A stretch of DNA of 64,000 nt from Enhygromyxa salina (GTDB lineage: Bacteria > Myxococcota_A > Polyangia > Nannocystales > Nannocystaceae). Positions 15,978-24,522 of this stretch are shown here, one piece after another. The DNA is taken from NCBI RefSeq assembly GCF_000737335.2, contig NZ_JMCC02000049.1:33408-97407 (forward strand). Reading direction: 5' to 3'. A model generated the notes under the pieces. It saw nothing but the letters and a program-made list of their open reading frames with translations. It was not told the origin of the DNA and ran no database searches. Position 1 is the first letter of the stretch. The number at the start of each line of letters is the position of its first letter. The position numbers were made by a program, and so were the translations under genes.

Positions 15978-17170
15978 AGCGCGACCGCCCCGTCGAGCTC
16001 GCGCAGCATCTGCTCCGAGCTCAGGTTGTCCGCCGCGACCCCGTTGAAGTACTGCATCAGCCCGACCTGCTCGTAGTACGGGATGATCCGATCCGACAAC
16101 AGCCCAATCGCGCGTAGATTTGGCACCAAGCGCGAGAACATGACCTGGCGAAACATCTTCATGCCCGGCGCATTGGTGATGAACCGCCGCCAATGTTCAC
16201 GGGTCATCAGCCCCTCGAACCATTCCTCATACACCTCATAGATCATGAAGCGATTGCGCATGAGGATCGCAACCTCGAATGCCCAGTCTTCTCGCTCTTG
16301 CCGCTCACGCTCGGTCAGCTGCGTGGTGATGTGCTCGCGCAGGGCCAGCACGCCATAGTGCACGTGGCGGGCTTCGTCTTGGATCACCCGCTCGAGGATC
16401 GCCCGCAGCAGCGGCTCTTGGGTGACCTTGTAGATCACGCCAAACGCCCCCAGCGCCAGCCCCTCTACCATGATCTGCATGCCGAGAAATTTCATGTCCC
16501 AGCGCGAGTCGGTCATCAGCGAGTCAATGATCACGAACAGGTTGTCGTTGATCCGATACAGCCGCCCGAGCTTCTGATCCAAGTAGCGGTTGAACACCTC
16601 CACGTGACGGCCCTCGTCCATGACTTGGGTAGCGCCGTACATCTTGCCGTCGAAGAACTGCACGGCCTCGGTGACCTGGCAGGCCGCGAACAGTGCCCCC
16701 TGCTCACCGTGCAGGAACTGGCTGAGCAGCCAACACACAACCGAGAAGCGCAGCTCGGCCAGCTCTTTGTTGGTGAACTTGGTGCCAAGCTCGTCGGCGA
16801 GGCTCTGCGGATCCAAGAAGTTGTCGGGCAGCAGCGGGATCTCGTGGTTGAAGGGATCGACGTTGGTGTCCCACGGCATCTCGTCGGAGTCCCACTGGCC
16901 CTGCTTGGCGCGGCGGTAGAGCTCGGCCATCGCGGGTTGATCGGCCGGGTAGTTCCAGTCGAAGTGGGCCATGTAGTTGCACGGGATCTTGGTTGGCTCG
17001 TTTTGCCGGCCACGGTGCAGCAGCATGCCGCGGATGCCCGAAGGCCCGAGCGAGCGCAGGACCCTGGGATCGCGGATCTGGGTGAATACCGACAGCGCCT
17101 CGAAGTAGCTGTCGACCTGGCTGCGCATCTTGTTGGGCAACAGGTGGGTCAGGCGTGCGCTGTCTAGCAT
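15974..17170 (-). CDS. Ferritin-like diiron oxygenase-type protein
   Basis: 398 residues from ATG 17170. Predicted carboxylate-bridged diiron protein: Glu156 (LHGEQGALFAAC), Glu186-x-x-His189 (MDEGRHVEVF), Glu236 (MVEGLALGAF) and Glu266-x-x-His269 (QDEARHVHYG) supply the standard set of six ligands in four helices. This resembles the R2/AurF/ferritin-like oxygenase group more than ferritin itself; substrate unknown. An in-frame GTG at 17242 would place the palindrome 17201-17223 inside the gene, so the ATG 30 bp after that palindrome is preferred. Regulation by a dyad-binding repressor or activator is likely. The 57-residue frame follows with a 4-base overlap. The electron donor may be the reductase at 22157-23434, which carries the same operator. 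Confidence 0.85.
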   Translation of the reverse strand: MLDSARLTHLLPNKMRSQVDSYFEALSVFTQIRDPRVLRSLGPSGIRGMLLHRGRQNEPTKIPCNYMAHFDWNYPADQPAMAELYRRAKQGQWDSDEMPWDTNVDPFNHEIPLLPDNFLDPQSLADELGTKFTNKELAELRFSVVCWLLSQFLHGEQGALFAACQVTEAVQFFDGKMYGATQVMDEGRHVEVFNRYLDQKLGRLYRINDNLFVIIDSLMTDSRWDMKFLGMQIMVEGLALGAFGVIYKVTQEPLLRAILERVIQDEARHVHYGVLALREHITTQLTERERQEREDWAFEVAILMRNRFMIYEVYEEWFEGLMTREHWRRFITNAPGMKMFRQVMFSRLVPNLRAIGLLSDRIIPYYEQVGLMQYFNGVAADNLSSEQMLRELDGAVAL

Positions 17171-17200
17171 CGGCTTCGATCCTGCCACGGGTGCTGGCGT

Positions 17201-17223
17201 AGTGTCTAGTTGAACTAGACACT
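17201..17223. promoter_or_regulatory. 23-bp palindromic operator upstream of the diiron gene
   Basis: Perfect inverted repeat: arms AGTGTCTAGT and ACTAGACACT around TGA (pairing extends one more base on each side of the centre). It lies 30 bp before the ATG of the ferritin-like gene and shares 16 of 23 positions, including nearly all outer arm bases, with the palindrome at 23462-23484. Size and symmetry fit a TetR- or MerR-type dimer site. Confidence 0.75.
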
Positions 17224-17373
17224 CGCCGAACTCAACAGACACCGCGATATCTCTTGGCGACAGCCGCCTGGCGCGCAGGCGCGAAGCTCAACCGCACAGG
17301 TTTCAGACGCCGCATTTGTGGATCGAGCGGCGCCGGGCCAGCTCGCGCGTCGTCGTTGCACTCGGATCGAGCG

Positions 17374-17874
17374 TTACCCAAGCGCCCGCGCGAGCACCTC
17401 GAGGGCCTTCGGCCCGGCTTCGAGCGGGTCGCGGTTGGCACCCACTCGCAGCGCGGTCTCGCTGACTTCGGTGACCGCGTCGTCAATGGCCACCCCATAG
17501 CGCCGACACAACCACGCGCTGGAGATCAGCCCGGTCCGGCCCATGCCCGCCGCGCAGTGGGCGACCACGCGCTCACCCGCGGCCTCGGCCTCGGCGAAGG
17601 CAGCCAGCGCTTGTTCCAGAGCCTCGTTGCTGGGCAGCCCGAAGTGGTCGATCGCCGCATGGGTCACGGCGGCGAAGCGCTGGCTGTACGCGCCCAGCAG
17701 ATCGTCATAGCGAAGCATCCGCTCGTGCGAAAGCAGGCACACGACCCGCGCAACGCCCTGCCCGATCATGAAATCAATCCACTCGTTCACCTCTGCGGGC
17801 CCGTAGCCAGGTCGGTCCGAGCCGTAGACGATCTCATCGCGCAGCGATGCGGGAGCGAAGTTGCGAGGGACCAC
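17374..17874 (-). CDS. Dual-specificity/tyrosine phosphatase-like protein
   Basis: 166-residue cytoplasmic protein of the cysteine-dependent protein phosphatase fold. The P-loop is intact: VVAHCAAGMGRTGLISSAWL contains the HCxxGxxR(S/T)G signature with the nucleophilic Cys and phosphate-binding Arg. A possible general-acid Asp lies in the earlier loops (CLLSHERMLRYDDLLGAY). Length is normal for a stand-alone DSP. Substrate could be a phosphoprotein, phosphoinositide or nucleotide; the window also encodes a Hanks-type Ser/Thr kinase, but the two are 18 kb apart and no direct link can be claimed. It lies 87 bp downstream of the LamG lipoprotein gene on the same strand. Confidence 0.85.
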   Translation of the reverse strand: MVPRNFAPASLRDEIVYGSDRPGYGPAEVNEWIDFMIGQGVARVVCLLSHERMLRYDDLLGAYSQRFAAVTHAAIDHFGLPSNEALEQALAAFAEAEAAGERVVAHCAAGMGRTGLISSAWLCRRYGVAIDDAVTEVSETALRVGANRDPLEAGPKALEVLARALG

Positions 17875-17961
17875 GCGGACGAGTCTCGCACGAATGGTGT
17901 CCGCGGTGGGTCGAGACTCCGCGGCCCACGAGCAGGCCCGCCCAAGCGCAAACCAACCGAC

Positions 17962-20900
17962 TCAGGGGTCGCAATTCTCGTACTGCCACAGCCGGATGCC
18001 GTCGTGAATGAACACGCCGTCGCTGGCAGCCTCGATCAGCAGAGCCTGGGGTCCCTCGCTCCAGCCGTGAAGCAGCGCCGGCGTGGGGAGAATTGTCCAG
18101 TCCAGCCCGTCCCAGTGAGCGACGCTCTCGGGCTCCGAGAAGCGCGAAGAGCCCATCCACAGGTCGTCGGGGCCGGCGGCGTCGAGCGTCCACCAGTCGT
18201 CGTGGCCGCCCAGCGCCGGCCACAGATCCTTGGCGACGTGCCACTCGACGCCGTCCCAAAAGTACAGCTGTTCGGGGTTGTCCGTGTTGTTGGCTTGGGT
18301 CGACCACAGCTCGTTGGGACCCGTGGCGGCGAGTGAGAACGCCCGACTGTTCTCCAGGGGGTTGCTGATGTCGGTCCACTGACCGTCCTCGAACATCCAA
18401 GTACTGTTGGCGTTCGATGCCACGTTGAAGTTGGCGAACACCCGCTCGCCACCTTGTGTCAGCTTGAACGCGAGCTTGGTGAGCCCAGGCGGCAGGCGAT
18501 CGACCCACACCCCATCGACGCGCGCGAACAGACCGTAGGTGGCGTTGGGGAAGTACTCGCCTTTCTCGGTCGAGATCCACAGCTGTTCTTGCCCGTCGAT
18601 CAGGAACAGCTTCGAGTCGAACACGCGAACGCCCGGCTCCGGTGGATCGAGCTCGAGGATCTCACCGTCGACGATCTCGTAGGTTGCATGGAAGTCGGGT
18701 TCCACTTCGTACTCGGTCAACGTCCGGGTCCCAAAGCCTTGATCGACCGCGCCAACGATCTGGTCGAAGCTGGTTGGAAACTCGACGTAGGTCGGCGACC
18801 AGCTCGAGCCATCCCAGCGCCAGGTGCCGTTCGGCGGCGCCTCGGGTTTGGGTACAGAGCTGTACTGATGGCTCACGGTGCCGGCCACGGCGTTGTCCAT
18901 GTCGTCAACGACCATCGTCTGGGGATAGAAGTCGCCGTTGCGCCAATACAGCGACTCGACGCTCATGGCGTCCACGTCGATGAAGTTGACAGCGTGGCCG
19001 TGGTCCTCGCCCACGACCACGAGACCCTCGCCGTAGACCGCGAAGTCGCGGGCGCCTTCGATCGTGAGCCCGTGGGTCCAGCCGACGCCGTCCCAGGCCC
19101 ACAGCTCGCCCTCGTCGTCGAGCGCCCAGACCTCGTCGCTGGCCCGGCCCTCGATCCGCTCGATCGTCGCCGTTGTCGGAAGATCGTGGGTCGACCAGAC
19201 GCCAAGCTCGAAGTGGCGGAGCGTGCCCTGCTCGCCACCCACCCACACGTCGTCGCCGTCGACCCCCCAGACCGCGTGCAGGGTTGGAAATTCGTCATCG
19301 AACCAAACGGTCCAGTCGTCGCCGTCGAAGCTCGCAACCAGACCCCCGATCGGGGTCAGCCAGGGCGAGCTGTTGGGGTCACGCCCGCCGACGGCCCAGG
19401 TGCTCGCGCCATCGCTCCAGATCCGGGTGACGAGGCCGGGGGACTCGACTTGCTGCCAATCAACGCCGTCGTAGCGAAGCAGGACCGAGGGCGCCTCGTT
19501 GCAGGCACAGTCGGGGTCCTGACACGCGAAGGTGTTGCACTCGGCCATTGCTATCGCCCACAGATCATTCGGGGCGGCCCCGGAGATGTCGTGGGGGATC
19601 ATCGCTCCAAAGTCGTTCGGCTGCTGGGGGAACGAGACGACGTCCTCGAGCTCGCTGCCATTGTAGCGATACAGACCCGCGCCAGAGCTGGGCGCATAGC
19701 CCAGCAGCCAGTGATCGGCGGTCGTCGGACCCCAGACATCGTAGGCGTCGCGCAGCCAGCGGTCGCTGGTCGTGGCCTCGATGTCGAGCCACTCGCCGTC
19801 GGCGAACTTCACGATGTCGCCGCCGCCGATCGCAATGATGTCGGTGCCGTCCGTCCAGACCTTGTCGAGGCCAAGGGCGCGGGTCTTGAGCGACTGCCAT
19901 TCGCCACATTCGCTGACGACGTCACCACACAACAGCTGCAGCTCTTGTTCGGGCAGCGCCCGGTTCCAGACCCGCAGCTCGTCGATCTCACCACCGAACC
20001 AGCTGTTGACGTTCGGCCCCAGACCGACCGCGGAGAAGTTGTAGTCTTTGAGACCAATATTTGGGTTCTGGAGCTCGCTGTCGAACTCGCAGTCGAGATA
20101 GTAGCGCGCGGCCACGCCACCTTCGACGACCATCGTGACCTCGCGCCAGGTGTCGTTTGTCAGCGCGGAGGACGAGAGCGGCCACAGCGACCCGCCAGCC
20201 TGGTTGGAGAGGGCCGAGAGCACCTTGGGCCCGTAGACCCCGGTGCCAATGTACATGGATGAAAATGGGCCGCAGCCAAAGCACAGAGAGTTGAGCTTGT
20301 TGACGTCCGCGACCTGGACCCGGGCGCTGATCGTGAAGTCACCATCAACCCCACCGTAGAGCGAGGGTGAGCGCAGCCCGAGGTGCGCGAGTGAGAGATA
20401 GTCGTCGACGCCATCGAGGGCCACGGCGTCACCGGTTGGCGAGCTGACGAACGACCCGCCATGCAGCGTGCCGTGACGGGCGTTTCCCGACATATCCGTG
20501 ACCTGGTTGTCGACGCGATCCTCGAAGGTCCAGCGCAGCTCCAGGCCTTGCTCGAGCGGTTGCGGGCACAGCTCCCCCAGCTCTGGCTCGGACAGCGCCC
20601 GACTCCAGATCCGCAGCTCGTCGATCTCGCCACCAAACCAGCGGTCCGGGTTCGCGCCCAACCCGACCGCCGAGAAGTTGTAGTCTTTGAGACCAATATT
20701 TGGGTCTTGCAGATCGGTGTCGACCTCGCAGTCGAGGTAGTAGCGCGCGGCCACGCCACCTTCGACGACCATCGTGACTTCACGCCACTCGTCGTCGGCG
20801 AGCGCGGCGGACGAGGTTGGCCACAGCGACCCGCCAGCTTGGTTGGAGACTGCAGACAGGACCGTCGACCCGGGGGACACGGTGCCGATGTACATCGACG

Positions 20901-21324
20901 AGAACGGCCCACAGCCGAAGCAGAGGGTGTTGAGCTTGGCGACATCCGCGACCCGCACCCGGGCGCTGATCGTGAAGTCACCATTGACGCCGCCGTAGAG
21001 CGCGGGGGCCCGCAGCCCGAGGTGCGCGACGGACACGTAGTCGTCCACGCCGTCGAGGCTGACCGCCTGTCCCTGCGGCGAGCTGACGAGCGCACCCCCT
21101 TGCAGGGTGCCATGGCGACCGTTGCCCGAGAGATCCGTGATCTGGGTGCCGACGTGGTCCTCGAAGGTCCAGCGCAATTCGAGGCCGTCCTCGAGCCCGC
21201 GGAGCTGCGCAGGTTCGCCGTCGCTGTCGCTGTCGCTGTCCAGATCCGTGCAGGCCAGGCAGGACAGGCAGGCGCTCACCAATAACCCCAAGTCGAGTCG
21301 CAGAAGGAACGGGTCTCGTGGCAT
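17962..21324 (-). CDS. Large lipoprotein with two LamG-type domains and Trp-rich repeat propeller
   Basis: 1120 residues from ATG 21324 (MPRDPFLLRLDLGLLVSACLS). The signal peptide ends in a Cys-rich LSCLACTD with a likely lipidated Cys, followed by an Asp/Ser tract. Residues 44-256 and 257-469 are two near-identical concanavalin A-like LamG_3-type domains (LELRWTFED, LDGVDDYLS, FTISARV, WFGGEIDELRIWSRAL in each). The remaining 650 residues contain repeats built on WDG/YDG plus GPNDLWA-like motifs (APNDLWAIAM, GPNELWSTQ, GPDDLWMGS), typical of beta-propellers in Nannocystis-type secreted proteins. Likely a surface glycan- or protein-binding protein; no enzyme motif seen. Nineteen or so Cys residues hint at disulfides in an extracytoplasmic setting. 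Confidence 0.82.
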   Translation of the reverse strand: MPRDPFLLRLDLGLLVSACLSCLACTDLDSDSDSDGEPAQLRGLEDGLELRWTFEDHVGTQITDLSGNGRHGTLQGGALVSSPQGQAVSLDGVDDYVSVAHLGLRAPALYGGVNGDFTISARVRVADVAKLNTLCFGCGPFSSMYIGTVSPGSTVLSAVSNQAGGSLWPTSSAALADDEWREVTMVVEGGVAARYYLDCEVDTDLQDPNIGLKDYNFSAVGLGANPDRWFGGEIDELRIWSRALSEPELGELCPQPLEQGLELRWTFEDRVDNQVTDMSGNARHGTLHGGSFVSSPTGDAVALDGVDDYLSLAHLGLRSPSLYGGVDGDFTISARVQVADVNKLNSLCFGCGPFSSMYIGTGVYGPKVLSALSNQAGGSLWPLSSSALTNDTWREVTMVVEGGVAARYYLDCEFDSELQNPNIGLKDYNFSAVGLGPNVNSWFGGEIDELRVWNRALPEQELQLLCGDVVSECGEWQSLKTRALGLDKVWTDGTDIIAIGGGDIVKFADGEWLDIEATTSDRWLRDAYDVWGPTTADHWLLGYAPSSGAGLYRYNGSELEDVVSFPQQPNDFGAMIPHDISGAAPNDLWAIAMAECNTFACQDPDCACNEAPSVLLRYDGVDWQQVESPGLVTRIWSDGASTWAVGGRDPNSSPWLTPIGGLVASFDGDDWTVWFDDEFPTLHAVWGVDGDDVWVGGEQGTLRHFELGVWSTHDLPTTATIERIEGRASDEVWALDDEGELWAWDGVGWTHGLTIEGARDFAVYGEGLVVVGEDHGHAVNFIDVDAMSVESLYWRNGDFYPQTMVVDDMDNAVAGTVSHQYSSVPKPEAPPNGTWRWDGSSWSPTYVEFPTSFDQIVGAVDQGFGTRTLTEYEVEPDFHATYEIVDGEILELDPPEPGVRVFDSKLFLIDGQEQLWISTEKGEYFPNATYGLFARVDGVWVDRLPPGLTKLAFKLTQGGERVFANFNVASNANSTWMFEDGQWTDISNPLENSRAFSLAATGPNELWSTQANNTDNPEQLYFWDGVEWHVAKDLWPALGGHDDWWTLDAAGPDDLWMGSSRFSEPESVAHWDGLDWTILPTPALLHGWSEGPQALLIEAASDGVFIHDGIRLWQYENCDP
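19918..21195 (-). repeat. Tandem duplication of a 213-codon LamG domain
   Basis: Two direct copies with a period of 639 bp inside the LamG lipoprotein gene. Long identical tracts, for example the stretch beginning GAGAAGTTGTAGTCTTTGAG at 20033 and again at 20672, show that the duplication is recent or kept uniform by gene conversion. Confidence 0.85.
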
Positions 21325-21408
21325 GTGGCTCCATGACACGAGGCCATGATCCATTCACGCAATGGGCTATATGACGCGATGTTGGCAACACGCGGGCGTG
21401 AACCCCGA

Positions 21409-22155
21409 TCAAAATTGCGCGAAGAATTGCCGCGCCTTGGCCTGGTGGTAGCGAACCAAGAAGCTGTTCACCAGCGGCAACCCCTGGCGAAACAGCTGCG
21501 CGACCTGATCGGCCGGCAGCTTGGCCAGACGCGGGGTCAGCTCGCGGACCTCACGCTCGAACAGCTCGTCGATCGCCGCGACGTAGCTGCCCAGATCTTC
21601 CACCCCAAACCCAAGCTCGGTGGTGAATCCAGACTCGCGCAGGCTCGCCCATAGCTCGACGACCCACGCGTCATCCTGGGAGATGTGCTGGGCGCCGCGG
21701 ACCTTGACGATTGCGACGAGGCCCAGCTGCTCGAGCTTGCGCAGCTCATCGCGGGTGACGCCGTGCTTGCGCAGCAATGGCGCAGCCGCGAGGGTGCTGC
21801 CAGTTCCACGGGAGGCCGCGAGCACGTCGGCGACGCGCTCTTTGACCTGGACCAACAACGCGCGCTGCTCGGGGCTGAACTCGTGATCTTCACCGTCGAG
21901 CACGGCCCGGATCGCGTCGAGCGGCAAGAAGCGCTCGTTCTTGAGCTCGAGCACCAACCGCAGGCGCTCGAGGTGCTCTTCGCCGTAATAGGCCATGTTG
22001 GCCTTGGTCTTGTGGCCTTCGGGCATCAGCCCTTTGGCAATGTAGAAATGCACGGTCTGGCGATCCAGGCCGGTGCGCTCGCACAGATCTTTCATGCGGT
22101 AGGGCCAGCGCGCGCGGTCGAGCGAGGCGGCGGACTGGGAACGGGCGCGCGCCAC
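21409..22155 (-). CDS. MerR-family transcriptional regulator
   Basis: 248 residues from GTG 22155, one base after the stop of the reductase gene (TGA-A-GTG), so translation is coupled. The N-terminal winged HTH is clear: YRMKDLCERTGLDRQTVHFY, then IAKGLMPEGHKTKANMAYYGEEHLERLRL, the Tyr-rich recognition pattern of MerR proteins. A dimerisation helix follows (LELKNERFLPLDAIRAVLDG). The C-terminal 140 residues are an unrecognised helical domain with no Cys metal-binding pattern, so it probably senses an organic ligand or protein. Being in the reductase operon, it is a candidate for the protein that binds the palindromes at 23462-23484 and 17201-17223. Confidence 0.88.
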   Translation of the reverse strand: MARARSQSAASLDRARWPYRMKDLCERTGLDRQTVHFYIAKGLMPEGHKTKANMAYYGEEHLERLRLVLELKNERFLPLDAIRAVLDGEDHEFSPEQRALLVQVKERVADVLAASRGTGSTLAAAPLLRKHGVTRDELRKLEQLGLVAIVKVRGAQHISQDDAWVVELWASLRESGFTTELGFGVEDLGSYVAAIDELFEREVRELTPRLAKLPADQVAQLFRQGLPLVNSFLVRYHQAKARQFFAQF

Positions 22156-22156
22156 T

Positions 22157-23434
22157 TCAGCCTTGATCCCTGGTGCGCGCGGCCGGCAGGCGCACCCGAC
22201 AAGCGGTGGTGGGATTGGCGACGCAGGCGAGCACGTAGCCACGCGCGCGCTCGGCTGGGTCGAGACAGTTGGGCTCGCGCTGGATCACCTCACCGTCCAC
22301 GAGCTCCACCTTGCAGGCAGCGCAGCCACCCATTGCGCAGGAGTAGGGCATGTCGATCCCCGCGGCGAGACCGGCCTCGAGCAGGGTCTGCCCAGGTTGA
22401 ACGACGACGGCCAGCTCGCGCTGCGCGGCCATGATCGTCACGGGCATTGGCGCCCGGAGCTTGGTCGTTGCGTCCGTGTGCAGCTGCGGGGCCACGAAGT
22501 GCTCGCTGCGGATCCGGGCCGCCGGGACATCGCGCGCGCGCAGCAGCTCGCTGGCGCCGGCCATCATCGGCGCCGGACCGCACAGCAAGAACGTTGCGTT
22601 GGGATCACGCGCGAGCGGGACCTGGTCCAGCACCCGCGCGAGCGTGGTCGCGTCGCAGCGGCCGAGCCACTGGCCGCGCTCGGGCGCTGACCACTCGCTG
22701 GGCGCGTGCTCGAGCAGCGCGTGAACCGTGAGCCGCGGCGCGTGCTCGGCCTGAAGCTGCGCGATCGCGTTGGCGAAGATCACATCGGTGGCGCTGCGGT
22801 TGGCGTACACCAACGCGATCTCGCAGCCACGCTCGACCGGCAGCAGCGTGCGAAGCAGCGCCATCATGGGCGTGATCCCGCTGCCGCCCGCGATCAACAC
22901 CAGCTTGCGAGCTTGCGAGCGCTCCGCCTGGGGTTGGCAGCCAAACTCGCCCGAAGGGCCCAGCACCCGCAGCCGCATGCCCGGCGCGGCGTGATCGTTG
23001 AGGTAGTTGGAGACGCGGCCACCGGTCACGCGCTTGATCGTCACGCTGAGCTTCTCGCGGACCCGGCAGTCCGAGCTGACCGAGTAGGCCCGACGCAAGA
23101 CCTCGCCGTCGAGCTCGACGAGCAGCGCGAAGAACTGCCCCGGCCGAACCTGCGGCACCAGCCCCCCGCCAGGATCGCGCAGCACCAAGCTCACCGCCGC
23201 GTCGGTCTCTTGCGTGACCGACATGATCTCGAGCTCGCGGGTTGCGAGACCGACCGGCTTGGTCGCCGCGTACCGGGAGCCGTCGCGGGCCGACCAAGCC
23301 TGCGCCCGCTCACCCCGAAGATCCGCGAGCACGGCCCGCAGGTCGCTGCGCAGCTGCAAGACCCGCGGCTCGAACATGCGCGGGACCAGCTTGAACCGGC
23401 GCTTGGCCTCCCTCGACTTGGCGGACGCGACCAC
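22157..23434 (-). CDS. NAD(P)H:acceptor oxidoreductase, FNR type with C-terminal 2Fe-2S ferredoxin domain
   Basis: 425 residues from GTG 23434. After an Arg-rich N-terminus there is an FAD-binding barrel (RRAYSVSS is the flavin motif), an NAD(P) domain (VLIAGGSGITPMMALL; FLLCGPAPMM near its end), and a plant-type ferredoxin domain with four Cys ligands (YSCAMGGCAACKVEL and the later NCLDP). The domain order matches electron-transfer partners such as PaaE or the Rv3230c partner of the DesA3 desaturase. It should pass electrons from NAD(P)H to an oxygenase, plausibly the diiron protein at 15974-17170, whose gene has the same upstream palindrome. The longer start at 23560 would engulf the palindrome and is disfavoured. 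The MerR gene follows directly. Confidence 0.92.
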   Translation of the reverse strand: MVASAKSREAKRRFKLVPRMFEPRVLQLRSDLRAVLADLRGERAQAWSARDGSRYAATKPVGLATRELEIMSVTQETDAAVSLVLRDPGGGLVPQVRPGQFFALLVELDGEVLRRAYSVSSDCRVREKLSVTIKRVTGGRVSNYLNDHAAPGMRLRVLGPSGEFGCQPQAERSQARKLVLIAGGSGITPMMALLRTLLPVERGCEIALVYANRSATDVIFANAIAQLQAEHAPRLTVHALLEHAPSEWSAPERGQWLGRCDATTLARVLDQVPLARDPNATFLLCGPAPMMAGASELLRARDVPAARIRSEHFVAPQLHTDATTKLRAPMPVTIMAAQRELAVVVQPGQTLLEAGLAAGIDMPYSCAMGGCAACKVELVDGEVIQREPNCLDPAERARGYVLACVANPTTACRVRLPAARTRDQG

Positions 23435-23461
23435 CTGCAGAGTGTGCCGGCTGAGGCACAA

Positions 23462-23484
23462 AGTGTAAAGTCCTACTATACACT
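23462..23484. promoter_or_regulatory. 23-bp palindromic operator upstream of the reductase-MerR operon
   Basis: Imperfect inverted repeat with arms AGTGTAAAGT and ACTATACACT around CCT, 27 bp before the reductase GTG. It shares the pattern AGTGT-N2-AGT-N3-ACTA-N-ACACT with the site at 17201-17223. On the leftward strand TATAGT inside it could serve as a -10 element, so binding would overlap the promoter. Confidence 0.72.
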
Positions 23485-23610
23485 GGCTATTCGGCCGGTT
23501 CGTGGCTCTCCAGCAGCCTCGTGCGGCCCCGCACTCGGGACCCCAACGAAACCCCCGCACCTCGCCGCGAGTCGAAGGAGCCCAGCCGCTAGAGTGCGGC
23601 CCGAGGTCAC

Positions 23611-24522
23611 GTGAGCGATTCGCTAGTCATCGACAACCTATCGAAGACCTACGCCAACGGGGTCAAGGCCCTGCGTGGTGTCAACCTAAAGATCCCGACC
23701 GGCATGTTTGGCCTGCTGGGACCCAACGGGGCCGGCAAGTCCACGCTGATGCGCACGATCGCGACCTTGCAAGACCCCGACACGGGCTCGATCCACCTGG
23801 GCAACATCGACGTGCTGCGCGACAAGGACGCGGTCCGGCGCGTACTTGGCTATCTGCCCCAGGACTTCGGCGTGTACCCCAACGTCGACGCGGTCACGAT
23901 GCTCAGCCACTTCGCCACGCTCAAGGGCATCGGCAAGGCCAAAGAGCGCAAGCAAGTGGTCGAGTCACTGCTGCAGCGGGTCAACCTGTGGGACGCCCGC
24001 AAGAACAAGCTGGGCGGCTACTCGGGCGGCATGCGTCAGCGCTTTGGGATCGCCCAGGCGCTGCTTGGCAACCCGCGGCTGATCATCGTCGACGAGCCCA
24101 CCGCGGGCCTCGACCCCGAGGAGCGCAACCGCTTCTTGAACCTGCTGTCCGAGATCGGCGAGCACGTGGTGATCATCTTATCAACGCACATCGTGGAGGA
24201 CGTCGCGCAGCTGTGCACCAACATGGCGATCATCGCCAAGGGTGAGGTCCTGCACCAAGGCAAGCCGCTCGCGACGATCAATGAGATCCGCGGCAAGACC
24301 TGGAAGAAGATCATTGCCCGCGACCAGCTCGAGGATCACGAGCGCGACCACGACGTGATCTCGACCCGGCTGTTCAGCGGGCGCACGCTGATCCACGTGT
24401 TCGCCGACGCGGCCCCCGGCGACGGCTTTGAGCCGGTCGAGCCGGGCCTCGAGGACGTGTACTTCACCACGCTCTCGCGCGCGCGCGCGACCGCAAAGCC
24501 CAGCGCAACGGGGATCGCATGA
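23611..24522 (+). CDS. ABC transporter ATP-binding protein
   Basis: 303-residue nucleotide-binding subunit from a GTG start preceded by GAGG. Walker A is GPNGAGKST, the signature GGYSGGMRQRFG, Walker B LIIVDEPTAGLD, and the switch His lies in ILSTHIVED. The subfamily is the ABC-2 exporter type. The C-terminal 80 residues form an accessory domain ending in Ala/Arg-rich residues. It overlaps the downstream permease-peptidase gene by 4 bases (ATGA), so the two form one transporter. Substrate unknown; in related gene pairs peptides or processed membrane products have been suggested but not shown. Confidence 0.93.
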   Translation: MSDSLVIDNLSKTYANGVKALRGVNLKIPTGMFGLLGPNGAGKSTLMRTIATLQDPDTGSIHLGNIDVLRDKDAVRRVLGYLPQDFGVYPNVDAVTMLSHFATLKGIGKAKERKQVVESLLQRVNLWDARKNKLGGYSGGMRQRFGIAQALLGNPRLIIVDEPTAGLDPEERNRFLNLLSEIGEHVVIILSTHIVEDVAQLCTNMAIIAKGEVLHQGKPLATINEIRGKTWKKIIARDQLEDHERDHDVISTRLFSGRTLIHVFADAAPGDGFEPVEPGLEDVYFTTLSRARATAKPSATGIA

